From Deltaproteobacteria bacterium (GTDB taxonomy: Bacteria > Desulfobacterota > Syntrophia > Syntrophales > UBA2210), in contig JAFGTS010000043.1 of NCBI GenBank assembly GCA_016933965.1, positions 25,009 to 89,008 on the forward strand: a stretch of DNA of 64,000 bases. Reading direction: 5' to 3'. The notes beneath the pieces were generated by a model. The model was not told the origin of the DNA. It made no database searches and saw only the letters and a list, made by a program, of their open reading frames with translations. The stretch's first letter is position 1; every line of letters begins with the position of its first letter. Positions 7,524-16,790 of this stretch are shown in pieces. A program made the position numbers and the translations under genes.

Positions 7524-8819
7524 ATGTGCTGGGAGGAAATATACAAAAGTAAACTGACCACCGCGGAAGAAGCGGTGAAACATATCAAGTCGGGCGACCG
7601 GGTCGTCGTCGGCCACGCCTCGGGGTCACCCGAGGTACTCCTCAAGGCAATGGTGGAAAACAAGGAAGCCTATGAGGACGTTGAGATCGTACACATGGTC
7701 GCCATGGGTCCATCTGAGTATTGCCTGCCTGAAAACGCCAAGCATTTCATCCACAACTCACTTTTTGCGGGCGGGACATCCCGCAAGGCCATTCATGACG
7801 GGCGGGCCGTCTTCACACCGTCCCACTTCAGCCAGATACCGCGCCTGTTCCGGAAGAAGGTGCTCCCCGTCGACGTCACCCTGTGCATGTTGTCATCTCC
7901 CGATGAGCATGGCTATTGTTCGTTCGGTATTTCCGTCGATTATACGAAACCAGCGGCGGAGAGCTCGAAGATCGTGATAGCCGAGGTGACGCCCCATATG
8001 CCGAGGACGCTGGGTGACGCGTTCATCCACGTATCCCGGATCGATCATATCGTTGAATGCGACTCGAAACCGATCGTTCTGCAGCCGCCGAAGATCGGCG
8101 AACTCGATGAAAAGATCGGCGGGTACTGCGCCGAACTGATCGAGGACGGTGCCTGCCTGCAGCTGGGTATCGGTGCCGTTCCCGATTCGATCCTGAGCTT
8201 TTTGAAAAGCAAGAAAGATCTGGGGATTCACACGGAAATGTTTTCCGACGGTGTTGTTGACCTGGTGAAAGAAGGGGTCATCAACTGCTCCCGAAAGAAT
8301 TTTCATCCCAACAAGATGGTGGCGACCTTTTTCATGGGTACCGAGAAGCTGTACAACTTCGTACACAATAACCCCATGGTGGAGATGTTTCCCGTTGATT
8401 ACACCAACAACCCGGCCAATGTGGCACGCAATGACAACGTGGTCTCCATCAATTCCGCCCTGCAGGTGGACCTGACGGGCCAGGCCTGCTCGGAGTCGAT
8501 CGGATACAAGCAGTTCAGCGGGACGGGCGGCCAGGCCGATTTCGTGCGAGGTGCCGCGTGGTCCCATGGCGGGGTCTCCATCCTTGCCTTCCACTCGACC
8601 GCCGCAAAGGGGACCCTGTCGAGGATCGTCCCCCATCTCGACGAAGGCGCCATCGTGACCACGACGAGGACGGATATCCATTATGCCGTTTCGGAATACG
8701 GCATCGCCGAACTCCGGGGGAAATCGGTTCCCCAGCGCGCGGAAGCACTTATCAGTATAGCCCATCCGGATTTCAGGGCCGATCTGAAGAAGGAATTCTC
8801 ACGGATCTATAACAGATAG
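7524..8819 (+). CDS. abfT: 4-hydroxybutyrate CoA-transferase
   Basis: Transfers CoA from acetyl-CoA or butyryl-CoA to 4-hydroxybutyrate (family I-type CoA-transferase, Cat2/AbfT branch). The 431-aa protein has the two-lobed acetyl-CoA hydrolase/transferase fold. GIHTEMFSDG places the catalytic glutamate at residue 238, the same number as in the C. aminobutyricum enzyme, where the glutamyl-CoA thioester forms. The C-terminal lobe carries the expected GTGGQADFVRGA motif. AAGGAGG lies upstream of the ATG at 7524. It lies 21 nt after the small Cys protein, in the order dehydratase, transferase, alcohol dehydrogenase, aminotransferase, so the operon is the reverse of the pathway. Confidence 0.95.
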   Translation: MCWEEIYKSKLTTAEEAVKHIKSGDRVVVGHASGSPEVLLKAMVENKEAYEDVEIVHMVAMGPSEYCLPENAKHFIHNSLFAGGTSRKAIHDGRAVFTPSHFSQIPRLFRKKVLPVDVTLCMLSSPDEHGYCSFGISVDYTKPAAESSKIVIAEVTPHMPRTLGDAFIHVSRIDHIVECDSKPIVLQPPKIGELDEKIGGYCAELIEDGACLQLGIGAVPDSILSFLKSKKDLGIHTEMFSDGVVDLVKEGVINCSRKNFHPNKMVATFFMGTEKLYNFVHNNPMVEMFPVDYTNNPANVARNDNVVSINSALQVDLTGQACSESIGYKQFSGTGGQADFVRGAAWSHGGVSILAFHSTAAKGTLSRIVPHLDEGAIVTTTRTDIHYAVSEYGIAELRGKSVPQRAEALISIAHPDFRADLKKEFSRIYNR

Positions 8820-8865
8820 TCAGTGTTCTCGATGGCGGTAACGCGACCCTTTCCTTGCGGGAGCG

Positions 8866-8895
8866 CATCCCGCCGGTGACCATGCCGGCGGGATG
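8866..8895 (+). terminator. Strong hairpin between abfT and the alcohol dehydrogenase gene
   Basis: Perfect 11-bp stem CATCCCGCCGG (8866-8876) with CCGGCGGGATG (8885-8895), loop of 8 nt, followed only by TTTCC. It may be a partial terminator or an mRNA-stabilising 3' end that sets different levels within the operon. Confidence 0.5.
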
Positions 8896-8970
8896 TTTCC
8901 GTGAGCCATCGATTCGATACATCCGCCATGCCGGCGGAACAACTACATACTGCCGAGAGGAGGAAACAGC

Positions 8971-10122
8971 ATGGTTCATGTCTTTACGACCACACCCAGG
9001 ATCGTAATGGGCCCCGGTGCCATCAAGACCATCGGGGAAGAAGTCAGGAACCGGGGTGTCAGAAAGGTCCTGATCGTGACCGATAAAGGGGTTGTCGGTG
9101 CCGGCCTGACAAAGGCCGTTGAGTCGTCGCTCAAGGCCGCAAAGGTCAGCTACGCGATATTCGACGGCGTTGAACCGGATCCGCGCTATGAGATCGTCGC
9201 CGACTGCGTTGCCATGGCAAAGAAGGAAAAGGCGAAACTGCTCATCGGTCTGGGCGGCGGAAGTCCCATTGACATCGCCAAGACATCGGCCGTCATGGTG
9301 ACGAACAAGGGACCCATCGGCGCGTACTTCGGCGTCAACCTGATCCCGAAACCGGGACTGCCCACCATCATGGTTCCGACGACGGCGGGTACGGGCAGCG
9401 AAGTGACGCCCATCGCCATTCTTTCGGACGAAGGGGAAAAACTGAAAAAAGGCGTCGTCAGTCCCCACATGTACCCTGCGGCAGGCATTCTTGATCCGGA
9501 ACTGACCGTCGGTCTTCCGCCGCATGTCACGGCGGCGACGGGAATGGATGCCCTCATTCATGCCGTCGAGGCCTACACGTCGATCAACGCGACGGGCATG
9601 ACCGACATGTACTGTATCCGGGCGATCAGCCTCATTTATAACAACCTGCGAACGGCATACGCCAAGGGCGATAACATGGCCGCCCGGACGGCCATGATGG
9701 AAGGTGCCCTTCTGGCGGGTATCGGTTTCGCCAATGCGGGCGTCACGGCCGTCCATGCCTTTGCCTACCCGATCGGCGCCGAGTTCCATATCCCTCACGG
9801 GATCGCCAACACCCTGATGCTGCCCCATGTCATCCGTTACAACGTGCTGGGCAATCTTCCGAAATTCGCCGGCCTTGCCGGTCCCTTCGGGATCCCCACG
9901 GCGGGTCTCGACGACCTGCAGATAGTGGACCGCGTCATCGCGGCGATCGACCGCCTGGCGGACGATATCAGGGTCCCGCGGCATCTCGCCGATTACGGGG
10001 TGACAGAAAAGGACGTGCCCATGCTGGCGGAAGGCGTGATGAAAGTGACCCGGCTTCTGGCGAACAATCCGAGGACGTTGCTCCTCGAGGATGCCAAGGC
10101 GATCTACCGGGCGGCCCTGTAA
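8971..10122 (+). CDS. Iron-containing alcohol dehydrogenase, probable 4-hydroxybutyrate dehydrogenase
   Basis: Predicted to reduce succinate semialdehyde to 4-hydroxybutyrate with NAD(P)H. The 383-aa protein is a group III Fe-ADH: nucleotide-binding GGGSPID (95-101), TTAGTGSEVT (137-146), and metal ligands Asp193 and His197 in GMDALIHAVEAY, His262 in AVHAFAYP and His276 in IPHGIAN. AGGAGG precedes the ATG. The family has many substrates, so the assignment rests on its place between the CoA-transferase and the GABA aminotransferase, which leave exactly this step open. The gap to abfT is 151 bp and holds a hairpin. Confidence 0.87.
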   Translation: MVHVFTTTPRIVMGPGAIKTIGEEVRNRGVRKVLIVTDKGVVGAGLTKAVESSLKAAKVSYAIFDGVEPDPRYEIVADCVAMAKKEKAKLLIGLGGGSPIDIAKTSAVMVTNKGPIGAYFGVNLIPKPGLPTIMVPTTAGTGSEVTPIAILSDEGEKLKKGVVSPHMYPAAGILDPELTVGLPPHVTAATGMDALIHAVEAYTSINATGMTDMYCIRAISLIYNNLRTAYAKGDNMAARTAMMEGALLAGIGFANAGVTAVHAFAYPIGAEFHIPHGIANTLMLPHVIRYNVLGNLPKFAGLAGPFGIPTAGLDDLQIVDRVIAAIDRLADDIRVPRHLADYGVTEKDVPMLAEGVMKVTRLLANNPRTLLLEDAKAIYRAAL

Positions 10123-10207
10123 GAGAATATCGCCTCAGGGCGGTCTCCGTGTATGGGGCCTCCCTGGGTCTTTATACGGAATTATTGAATCTCAGGAGGA
10201 AGAATTA

Positions 10208-11509
10208 ATGGACAATACAGCTCTTGTGGACAAGCGATCGGCATCGCTCGCGAAGTCATTCGCGGGCGGGAAACCGGCCTTTGCGGCATTCGGAAAAGGC
10301 GCCCTTCTCACCGACGTCGATGGACGTGAGTACATCGATTTCGCCGGCGGCATCGGTGTCATGAACATTGGGCACTCCCATCCCAGAGTGGTCGCCGCCA
10401 TTCAGGACCAGGCCGGGAAATTGACCCACTCCTGCTTCATGGTCGTTCCCTATGAACCTGCCGTCAGGCTGGCCGAGCGTCTGTGCGCCCTCACTCCCGG
10501 CTCATTTCCGAAAAAGGCCTTTTTCGTCAATGCCGGCGCCGAGGCGGTGGAGAACGCCGTCAAGATATCACGGTATTACACAAAAAGGCAGGGGATCATC
10601 GTTTTTGACAATGGTTTTCACGGACGGACCCTGCTCACCATGACCATGACAAGCAAGGCGAAGCCTTACAAATTCGGTTTCGGGCCCTTTGCGCCGGAGA
10701 TCTACCATGCGCCCTACGCCTACTGCTACCGGTGCCCCTTCGGCCTGGAGTATCCGAAATGCGGAGTATACTGCGCCGATTTTCTGAAAAAGGAATTTTT
10801 TATTCGGTGTCCCGCGGAAACGACGGCGGCGGTCATCGCTGAACCGGTGCAGGGCGAAGGCGGATTCATCACGCCGCCGCCCGAGTATTTCCCCAAGGTC
10901 GCCGAGATCTGCAAGGAGAACGGCATCCTCTTTGTTTCCGATGAGATACAGGCCGGTATGGCCCGGACGGGTGGAAAACTCTTCGCCATCGAGCACTGGG
11001 GTGTCGAACCCGACATAATGACCATAGCGAAGAGCCTTGCCGCCGGCATGCCGTTGAGCGCCGTCGTCGGCAGGGCGGAGATTATGGATTCGATCCATCC
11101 CGGCGGCATCGGCGGGACCTACGGCGGCAATCCCGTGGCCTGCGCGGCGGCCAACGCCGTCCTCGACGCCTATGAAGAGGAAAACATGCTCGAAAAGAGC
11201 GAAGCCCTGGGCAAAAAACTGTGGGCGGCCTTCACGGGGATGCAGAAGAAATACGAGATCATCGGGGACGTGCGCGGCAAGGGTCCCATGATCGCTCTCG
11301 AACTGGTCAAGGACCGCGCGACGAAAGAGACCAATGCCGAGGCTGCGGGCAAGATCGCCGCCTATGCCTTTGAGAAGGGACTGATCCTCCTTACCTGTGG
11401 TCCCTATGCCAACTGCATCAGGTGCCTGATGCCGCTGGTCATCACCGATGAACATCTCGACCGGGGGTTGGCGATCATCGACGAGGCCTTTGCCTCCCTC
11501 GAGAAGTAG
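10208..11509 (+). CDS. gabT: 4-aminobutyrate aminotransferase (class III, PLP)
   Basis: Transfers the amino group of GABA to 2-oxoglutarate, giving succinate semialdehyde and glutamate. The 433-aa protein has the fold-type I signature: NAGAEAVENA for phosphate binding, SDEIQAG with Asp245 contacting the PLP ring nitrogen, and Lys275 in IAKSLAAGMPLSAV as the Schiff-base lysine. Between them lies a cysteine-rich insert, CYRC at 173-176 plus Cys185 and Cys189; the CxxC resembles the Cys135/Cys138 pair that holds a [2Fe-2S] cluster in mammalian GABA aminotransferase. The ATG at 10208 has AGGAGG 9 nt upstream; in-frame codons from 10091 overlap the previous gene. It supplies the semialdehyde to the dehydrogenase just upstream. 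Confidence 0.9.
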   Translation: MDNTALVDKRSASLAKSFAGGKPAFAAFGKGALLTDVDGREYIDFAGGIGVMNIGHSHPRVVAAIQDQAGKLTHSCFMVVPYEPAVRLAERLCALTPGSFPKKAFFVNAGAEAVENAVKISRYYTKRQGIIVFDNGFHGRTLLTMTMTSKAKPYKFGFGPFAPEIYHAPYAYCYRCPFGLEYPKCGVYCADFLKKEFFIRCPAETTAAVIAEPVQGEGGFITPPPEYFPKVAEICKENGILFVSDEIQAGMARTGGKLFAIEHWGVEPDIMTIAKSLAAGMPLSAVVGRAEIMDSIHPGGIGGTYGGNPVACAAANAVLDAYEEENMLEKSEALGKKLWAAFTGMQKKYEIIGDVRGKGPMIALELVKDRATKETNAEAAGKIAAYAFEKGLILLTCGPYANCIRCLMPLVITDEHLDRGLAIIDEAFASLEK

Positions 11510-11521
11510 AAAATGACCGGG

Positions 11522-11547
11522 GCGGCGCCTCCTCGGGAAGGCGCCGC
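11522..11547 (+). terminator. Hairpin after gabT
   Basis: A 9-bp stem, GCGGCGCCT with AGGCGCCGC, loop CCTCGGGA, without a clear T run. The 286-bp gap to the binding-protein gene holds nothing else I can support, so the importer genes may have their own promoter or depend on read-through. Confidence 0.45.
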
Positions 11548-11795
11548 ACCCGATCGAAAGGGATCTTTGAAACACGATAAGGCTGTTGCCGGTATTCTTC
11601 CTTGCAGAGGATACCTGTTCGCGCAGCAGAGGGATAAACGGACATAAGGGTTCCGGATATGGCCGGCGGTGCATTGGGCCATGACGATGGCTCGAGGATC
11701 GGCGATGTTGATATGCGCAATCCGGTGCATTCGGATAACCAACCTCTTCAGTGGGAAGGGGCAACTTCACTATAGCTATAAGGAAGGAGAGCGGT

Positions 11796-13052
11796 ATGAA
11801 GAAAGCGAGTTGGTGGCGAAAAGGATTTGTCTGGTTTGTAACCCTGACCTTGAGCCTTGCCATGGTCGTATCGGTGGGAACACCGGCGATGGCAAAGGAA
11901 AAGGTCATAAAGATCGGGAACATTCTTCCCCTGTCAGGACCCTCGGCATCGGTTGGAATCCAGGGCAAGTATGCACGGGAGCTTGCAACGGAGATGATAA
12001 ACGAAGCCGGCGGGATCAAGTCTCTGGGTGGTCTGAAGCTCGAGAACATCTATGTTGACAGCAAGAGCGACCCCACCGTGGGTGTCACGGCGGCGGAGAG
12101 GCTCATCAATACCAATAAGGTAAATATTCTGTCGGGATGCTGGAACTCGGCCGTCACCTATCCCTCAACGCAGGTGGCCGAACGTTACGGAATTCCCTTC
12201 ATCGTGCCTGTTTCCGTTCGGAACACCATCACGGAGAGAGGGTTCAAATATACCTTCAGGATCGCCGCGAAGGACGCCTGGTGGACCCGTGACCAGTTCG
12301 GTTTCCTTGAAGATATGAAGAAAAAGACCGGCGAGCAGCTGACGACCATGGCCTTCGTCTACGAGAACGGCGACTGGGGTGTCGGCATGGCCGAGTCATG
12401 GCGCGAACTGGCAAAACAATACGGCTACAAGGTCGTTCTCGACGAACCCTATCCCAGCACGGCCAGCGACCTGACACCGGTCGTCATGAAGATCAAGAAG
12501 GCAAACCCCGACGTCCTGCTTCTGACCTCGAACGCATCCGACGCCATTCTGCTGACGAACACCATGGCCGAAATGAAAGTGAAAACGAAAGCCGTTATCG
12601 GAACCGGCGGCGGCCACGCGGACCCGATGTTCCGGAAGAACTGCGGCAAGAACGCCGAATACATGTTCGACGTCGTTGAATGGGAAGCCGACCTGAACAA
12701 GACCGGCATTCCCGAGTTGAACGCGGAGTTCAAGAAACGTCACGGCTATGACCTTGCCGGTGAGAGCGTCGATGCCTTCGTGTCGGTCTTTGTCATCGCC
12801 GACGCCCTGGAGCGCGCCGGTTCGCTGGACCCCAAGAAGATCAGAGAGGCCCTTGCGGCGACAAAACTGTGCTCGGGCCCCGGCATGATCGTTTCCTATG
12901 ACTGCGTCCAGTTCGATGAGAACGGGCAGAATATTAATGCCGGTATCGTGATGGTCCAGTACCGCATGATCGACGGGAACCTGGAACGGGTTTCCATCTG
13001 GCCTGAAAGCGCCGCGAGAGCCGGGTATGAAGCCATATTCCCCATGCCCTGA
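11796..13052 (+). CDS. ABC importer periplasmic binding protein, branched-chain amino acid type
   Basis: Substrate-binding subunit, 418 aa, of a HAAT-family importer. Signal peptide MKKASWWRKG followed by a hydrophobic run and the cleavage motif TPAMA-KEK (about residue 34). The mature protein starts with KIGNILPLSGPSASVG, the normal opening of Leu/Ile/Val-binding proteins (Peripla_BP_6). The ATG at 11796 is preceded by AAGGAAGGAG; the longer open frame from 11751 has no ribosome-binding site. Gene order binding protein, two permeases, two ATPases is standard. Family members also carry amides, urea and GABA-like molecules; its place between gabT and gdhA makes GABA or a related amino acid the likely ligand, by inference. 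Confidence 0.9.
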   Translation: MKKASWWRKGFVWFVTLTLSLAMVVSVGTPAMAKEKVIKIGNILPLSGPSASVGIQGKYARELATEMINEAGGIKSLGGLKLENIYVDSKSDPTVGVTAAERLINTNKVNILSGCWNSAVTYPSTQVAERYGIPFIVPVSVRNTITERGFKYTFRIAAKDAWWTRDQFGFLEDMKKKTGEQLTTMAFVYENGDWGVGMAESWRELAKQYGYKVVLDEPYPSTASDLTPVVMKIKKANPDVLLLTSNASDAILLTNTMAEMKVKTKAVIGTGGGHADPMFRKNCGKNAEYMFDVVEWEADLNKTGIPELNAEFKKRHGYDLAGESVDAFVSVFVIADALERAGSLDPKKIREALAATKLCSGPGMIVSYDCVQFDENGQNINAGIVMVQYRMIDGNLERVSIWPESAARAGYEAIFPMP

Positions 13053-13154
13053 AATGGGACACGCTGCTGCGTAACATTGAAATGAACGTTGCCGGGTCCG
13101 GCCGGACGAGACCCGGACCCGGCAACCGCCATCATGAATCGAAATGAGGAAACT

Positions 13155-14039
13155 ATGGATGCAATTCTTCAAGCAATCGTAAACGGTACGCTTACCGGCT
13201 CGATTTACGGTCTTGCTGCGCTGGGTCTGACCCTGATCTTCGGTGTCATCAAGGTCATCAACTTCGCCCACGGGTCCTGTTTGATGGTCGGTATGTACGC
13301 CGCCTACTGGGTGGTCCTTCTGACGGGGGTAAATCCTTATGTGGCCTTGATAGTCGTTGTTCCTTTTCTCTTCTTCTTCGGCTATTTCCTGCAGGATATC
13401 GTGATCAAGCCCGTCCTTGAAGCTCAGAGCGATGTCAGGGAACCAACGGAGGTCATTATCGTAACGACCGGTGTCTGGTATATTCTGGACAACCTGACCT
13501 TGATGCTCTTCGGAGCTGAATACCGGGTCGTTCAAACGTCTATTTCTGGAACATCCTTCGAGCTCGGCGAGCTTATCGTATCAGCGCCGAAACTCTACGG
13601 ATTCATCGCCACGATCATTGTTTCCGTGGCGGTTGTCTGGTTTCTCAACAGCACGAAAATGGGAAAGTCCATCCGTGCGGCCTCTCTTGACCGCGAGGCG
13701 GCGAGCCTCATGGGAATCAACCAGTACCGGGTGTACAACATCGCCTTCGGTATCGGAACAGCGATCATGGGTGTCGTCGGTTGCGTATTGATTCCTTTCT
13801 ATTATGTCTTTCCGACGGTCGGTGTCATCTTCGACGTCAAATGTTTCATCATCGTCGTTCTGGGAGGTCTGGGCAGCATTCCCGGCGCCCTGGTGGGTGG
13901 TGTCATTATCGGTCTGATCGAGTCTATCGGTGCTCAGTTCATGGCATCAACCTGGACCGAGTTGATCGTGTATGTCGTCTTCCTGGCGGTTCTCTTCATC
14001 AGACCCGCGGGGCTGTTCGGATCAAAGCTGGACTGGTAG
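13155..14039 (+). CDS. livH: ABC importer permease, LivH type
   Basis: Inner-membrane subunit of 294 aa with about eight hydrophobic segments. It opens with the family motif GLTLIFGVIKVINFAHG and contains the conserved GLGSIPGALVGGVIIGLIES loop near the C-terminus that contacts the ATPase. I chose the ATG at 13155, which has GAGGA 5 nt upstream; the open frame from 13089 lacks one. The gene follows the binding-protein gene after about 100 bp and precedes livM by 18 bp. Confidence 0.93.
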   Translation: MDAILQAIVNGTLTGSIYGLAALGLTLIFGVIKVINFAHGSCLMVGMYAAYWVVLLTGVNPYVALIVVVPFLFFFGYFLQDIVIKPVLEAQSDVREPTEVIIVTTGVWYILDNLTLMLFGAEYRVVQTSISGTSFELGELIVSAPKLYGFIATIIVSVAVVWFLNSTKMGKSIRAASLDREAASLMGINQYRVYNIAFGIGTAIMGVVGCVLIPFYYVFPTVGVIFDVKCFIIVVLGGLGSIPGALVGGVIIGLIESIGAQFMASTWTELIVYVVFLAVLFIRPAGLFGSKLDW

Positions 14040-14057
14040 GAAAGGAGACAAACAACC

Positions 14058-15071
14058 ATGAAACGAGAAACACTGGACAAGATACTCAAAATTGTGCTGG
14101 TAGCCGGTGTGTTCACCTTGCCGCTCTGGATGAACAGTCCCACCTATCTCCAGATCCTGATCCTGCTTTTCTGGTATGCCTACCTGACCACGTCATGGAA
14201 CCTGGTCGGCGGCTGGGCCGGTGTGTTGCCGCTGGGTCATTCGGCCTACATCGGGATCGGTGCCTACACGTCAACGGTACTGGCCATGCATTACGGTTTG
14301 AGCCCCTGGATCGGCATGTTCGTCGGGGGTATACTCGCCTCGATCGTAGGAATCATTATCGGTGTTCCCACTCTGAAGCTCAGGGGAGCCTACTTCGCGC
14401 TTTCGACGATGGCCTTCGGCGAGGGCGTGCGTGTCCTTGTGGAGAATACGAACAAGCTGGGACCCTTTGCGATCAATGGTCCCCGCGGTATCTGTATTCC
14501 ACTGCAGAACGGATTCTGGAATTTCCAGTTCATCAGCAAGGTTCCCTATTATTATATAATCCTCATCATGCTTTGCGTGGCCCTCTTTGTGACGTGGTAC
14601 ATGTCCCGGGTCAGGATCGGATACTATCTGAACGCGGGCGGTGAAGAGCCCGAAGCGGCGGAAGCGCTTGGTGTGAACGTCGCGAAGTACAAGGTCATCG
14701 CCATGGCCATCAGTTGCTTCATGACGGGGCTCGCGGGGACTTTTTACGCGCAGATGGCGCTCTACTTTTACCCGAAGGCGATCCTGGGACTCGATCTGTC
14801 CTTTGAGATCGCCTTTATCGCCCTCATCGGAGGCCGCGGTACCCTGGCCGGCCCCGTTCTTGGCGCCCTGGTCCTCAGACCGGTGACCGATTTCTCGCGT
14901 ATCTACTTCAGTTCCATACTCCCCGGTCTGCACCTGGTCATATACGGACTGGTCCTGATCCTGGTCATGATCTACCAGCCGAGAGGCATCCAGGAGCCGC
15001 TGAGTAAGGCCTATGACTGGTTTCTTGACAATATGACGGGTACTGCTCGAGCAAAGGGGGTGAAGTCATAA
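14058..15071 (+). CDS. livM: ABC importer permease, LivM type
   Basis: Second membrane subunit, 337 aa, with about nine to ten hydrophobic segments. SWNLVGGWAGVLPLGHSAYIG and the IGGRGTLAGPVLGAL ATPase-contact loop are family hallmarks. GGAAAGGAG precedes the ATG. Its stop codon overlaps the livG start by one base, so translation is probably coupled. Confidence 0.93.
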   Translation: MKRETLDKILKIVLVAGVFTLPLWMNSPTYLQILILLFWYAYLTTSWNLVGGWAGVLPLGHSAYIGIGAYTSTVLAMHYGLSPWIGMFVGGILASIVGIIIGVPTLKLRGAYFALSTMAFGEGVRVLVENTNKLGPFAINGPRGICIPLQNGFWNFQFISKVPYYYIILIMLCVALFVTWYMSRVRIGYYLNAGGEEPEAAEALGVNVAKYKVIAMAISCFMTGLAGTFYAQMALYFYPKAILGLDLSFEIAFIALIGGRGTLAGPVLGALVLRPVTDFSRIYFSSILPGLHLVIYGLVLILVMIYQPRGIQEPLSKAYDWFLDNMTGTARAKGVKS

Positions 15072-15808
15072 TGGCAACAATGCTTGAAGTTAAGAACGTA
15101 TCAAAACATTTCGGCGGTTTGAAAGCGGTCGATCAGGTCTCCCTTTCAATAAATGAGGGAGAGATCTTCGGTCTGATAGGGCCGAACGGTGCGGGAAAAT
15201 CGACGCTTTTTAACTGTGTGGCCGGCTACTATCCTCCCACGTTCGGTGAGATCCTTTTCAGGGGTGAATCCATCACCGGCCTGCGGCCCTGGGACATCTG
15301 CAAGAAGAGGATCGCCAGGACCTTTCAACTGGTGAAGCCTTTCAAGATGAAAAGCGTCCTTTACAATACCATGGTGGGGGCCTATGTGCGTTCCACCAAT
15401 CCCGCCGAGGTCAGGGACATGGCACTGGAGATCCTGGAGGAACTGCAGTTGGCCGATAAGAAGGATGTGCTGGCGAAAAATCTTACCATAGCCGACAGGA
15501 AACGTCTTGAACTGGCCCGCGCGATGGCGACGGATCCCGAGATGCTGCTTCTGGATGAATGCATGGCGGGTCTGCGGCCGAACGAGGTGGATGAAACGCT
15601 GGATATCATTCGCGGTATTCGGGACCGCGGGGTCACCATATTCGTGATCGAGCATATCATGCGGGCGATCATGTCCCTCTCCGACCGGATCACGGTTATT
15701 CAGTTCGGCGCGAAAATAATGGAAGGCACGCCGGCAGAGGTTGCCGCCGACGAGAGAGTCATTAAAGCATATCTGGGGGAAAGCTATGTCGCTGCTGGAA
15801 ATAAATAA
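15071..15808 (+). CDS. livG: ABC importer ATPase, LivG type
   Basis: Cytoplasmic ATPase of 245 aa. Walker A GPNGAGKST, Walker B MLLLDECMAGL, and the H-loop His in FVIEHIMRAI are present. The signature sequence reads LTIADRKR instead of LSGGQ-type, a variant found in part of the LivG family and not in itself a sign of decay. Overlaps livM by 1 nt and livF by 23 nt. Confidence 0.93.
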   Translation: MATMLEVKNVSKHFGGLKAVDQVSLSINEGEIFGLIGPNGAGKSTLFNCVAGYYPPTFGEILFRGESITGLRPWDICKKRIARTFQLVKPFKMKSVLYNTMVGAYVRSTNPAEVRDMALEILEELQLADKKDVLAKNLTIADRKRLELARAMATDPEMLLLDECMAGLRPNEVDETLDIIRGIRDRGVTIFVIEHIMRAIMSLSDRITVIQFGAKIMEGTPAEVAADERVIKAYLGESYVAAGNK

Positions 15809-16496
15809 AATCACATGCTTTTACGGGGACGTCCAGGTCATCTACGATGTATCGATGCATGTCGATGAAGGTGAGATCATCAGCATGATCGGCGCGAACG
15901 GTGCCGGGAAGTCCACCATTCTGAAATGTATCTCGGGCCTGATGAAGGCAAAAACGGGAACGATCACCTTTGATGGTCAGCAGGTTCAGAATCTTCGCCC
16001 GGAAAAGATCGTCGACAGAGGCGTGATACATGTTCCCGAGGGAAGACGGCTGTTCCCCCTGATGACGGTGAAGGAGAATCTTGAGGTTGGGGCCCACAAT
16101 CCACGGGCCTATCCGCACAGGGAAGAGACCATCAAGGATGTTTACAAGTTATTGCCGCGCCTGCAGGAGCGCGAAAAACAGCTCGCCATCACTCTGAGCG
16201 GCGGTGAACAGCAGATGGTCGCCATCGGCAGGGGCATGATGGCGATGCCGAAGATCCTGATGCTTGATGAACCCTCCCTGGGGCTTGCCCCGGTCTTGAT
16301 CCAGGAAATATTCCAGACGATCAGGAAGATCGCAGAACAGGGTACGACGGTATTGCTTGTCGAACAGGACGTGCAGCATTCTCTCAGCCTGAGCGATCGG
16401 GGGTATGTCCTCGAACACGGGCGGGTCGTGCAGGAAGGTCTTGGTTCCGAGTTGCTGAACAATCCGAACATACGGGAAGCGTATCTCGGTATATAG
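15786..16496 (+). CDS. livF: ABC importer ATPase, LivF type
   Basis: Second ATPase, 236 aa. Walker A GANGAGKST, canonical signature LSGGEQQM, Walker B ILMLDEPSLGL. The start at 15786 (GGGGGA 5 nt upstream) places the gene 23 nt inside the end of livG; the family usually begins with MLLEIxxI, as here. It ends the importer operon. Confidence 0.93.
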   Translation: MSLLEINKITCFYGDVQVIYDVSMHVDEGEIISMIGANGAGKSTILKCISGLMKAKTGTITFDGQQVQNLRPEKIVDRGVIHVPEGRRLFPLMTVKENLEVGAHNPRAYPHREETIKDVYKLLPRLQEREKQLAITLSGGEQQMVAIGRGMMAMPKILMLDEPSLGLAPVLIQEIFQTIRKIAEQGTTVLLVEQDVQHSLSLSDRGYVLEHGRVVQEGLGSELLNNPNIREAYLGI

Positions 16497-16511
16497 CTCA
16501 CAAACGATCTC

Positions 16512-16546
16512 TTCGATCCCGGCTAACGGGAAGTGCCGGGATCGAA
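16512..16546 (+). terminator. Perfect 12-bp hairpin after the importer operon
   Basis: TTCGATCCCGGC (16512-16523) pairs with GCCGGGATCGAA (16535-16546) across an 11-nt loop, 16 nt after the livF stop. There is no T tract, so termination may need a factor. The remaining gap to 16791 also holds a direct repeat ATTATCGGTG at about 16602 and 16663, possibly an operator of the next gene. Confidence 0.55.
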
Positions 16547-16790
16547 GGGAAAACCGCTTCCCGTGGTCCTGGGGGAATAAGTCCTTTCAGATGGATAGGT
16601 GAATTATCGGTGATCGTGATCGCTGTTCGCCGGTTTTTACGAAGAAATGCATCTGAAAAATGTATTATCGGTGTTTTTGCTTGCCAACGCTTCAAGGGGT
16701 TGGTAAAAACGCCCCTTGTTCGGCTTCCCACATGAAAAAAAAGAGGGAATGGATCAATATTGAGTACATGTTTCTAAAAGGAGAACAGCT

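Noticed and set aside
8773..9984. 403-codon open frame antisense to the alcohol dehydrogenase gene
   Set aside because: Same reason; low-complexity Arg/His/Asp-rich translation typical of antisense frames.
11560..11620. Possible sigma-54 promoter before the importer genes
   Set aside because: The GG and GC elements near CCGGTATTCTTCCTTGCA are 11 bp apart instead of 10, and TGGC is not present.
16577..16660. TTTCAGATG / CATCTGAAA inverted arms before gdhA
   Set aside because: Arms are over 60 bp apart in an AT-richer stretch and could arise by chance; not reported as an operator.
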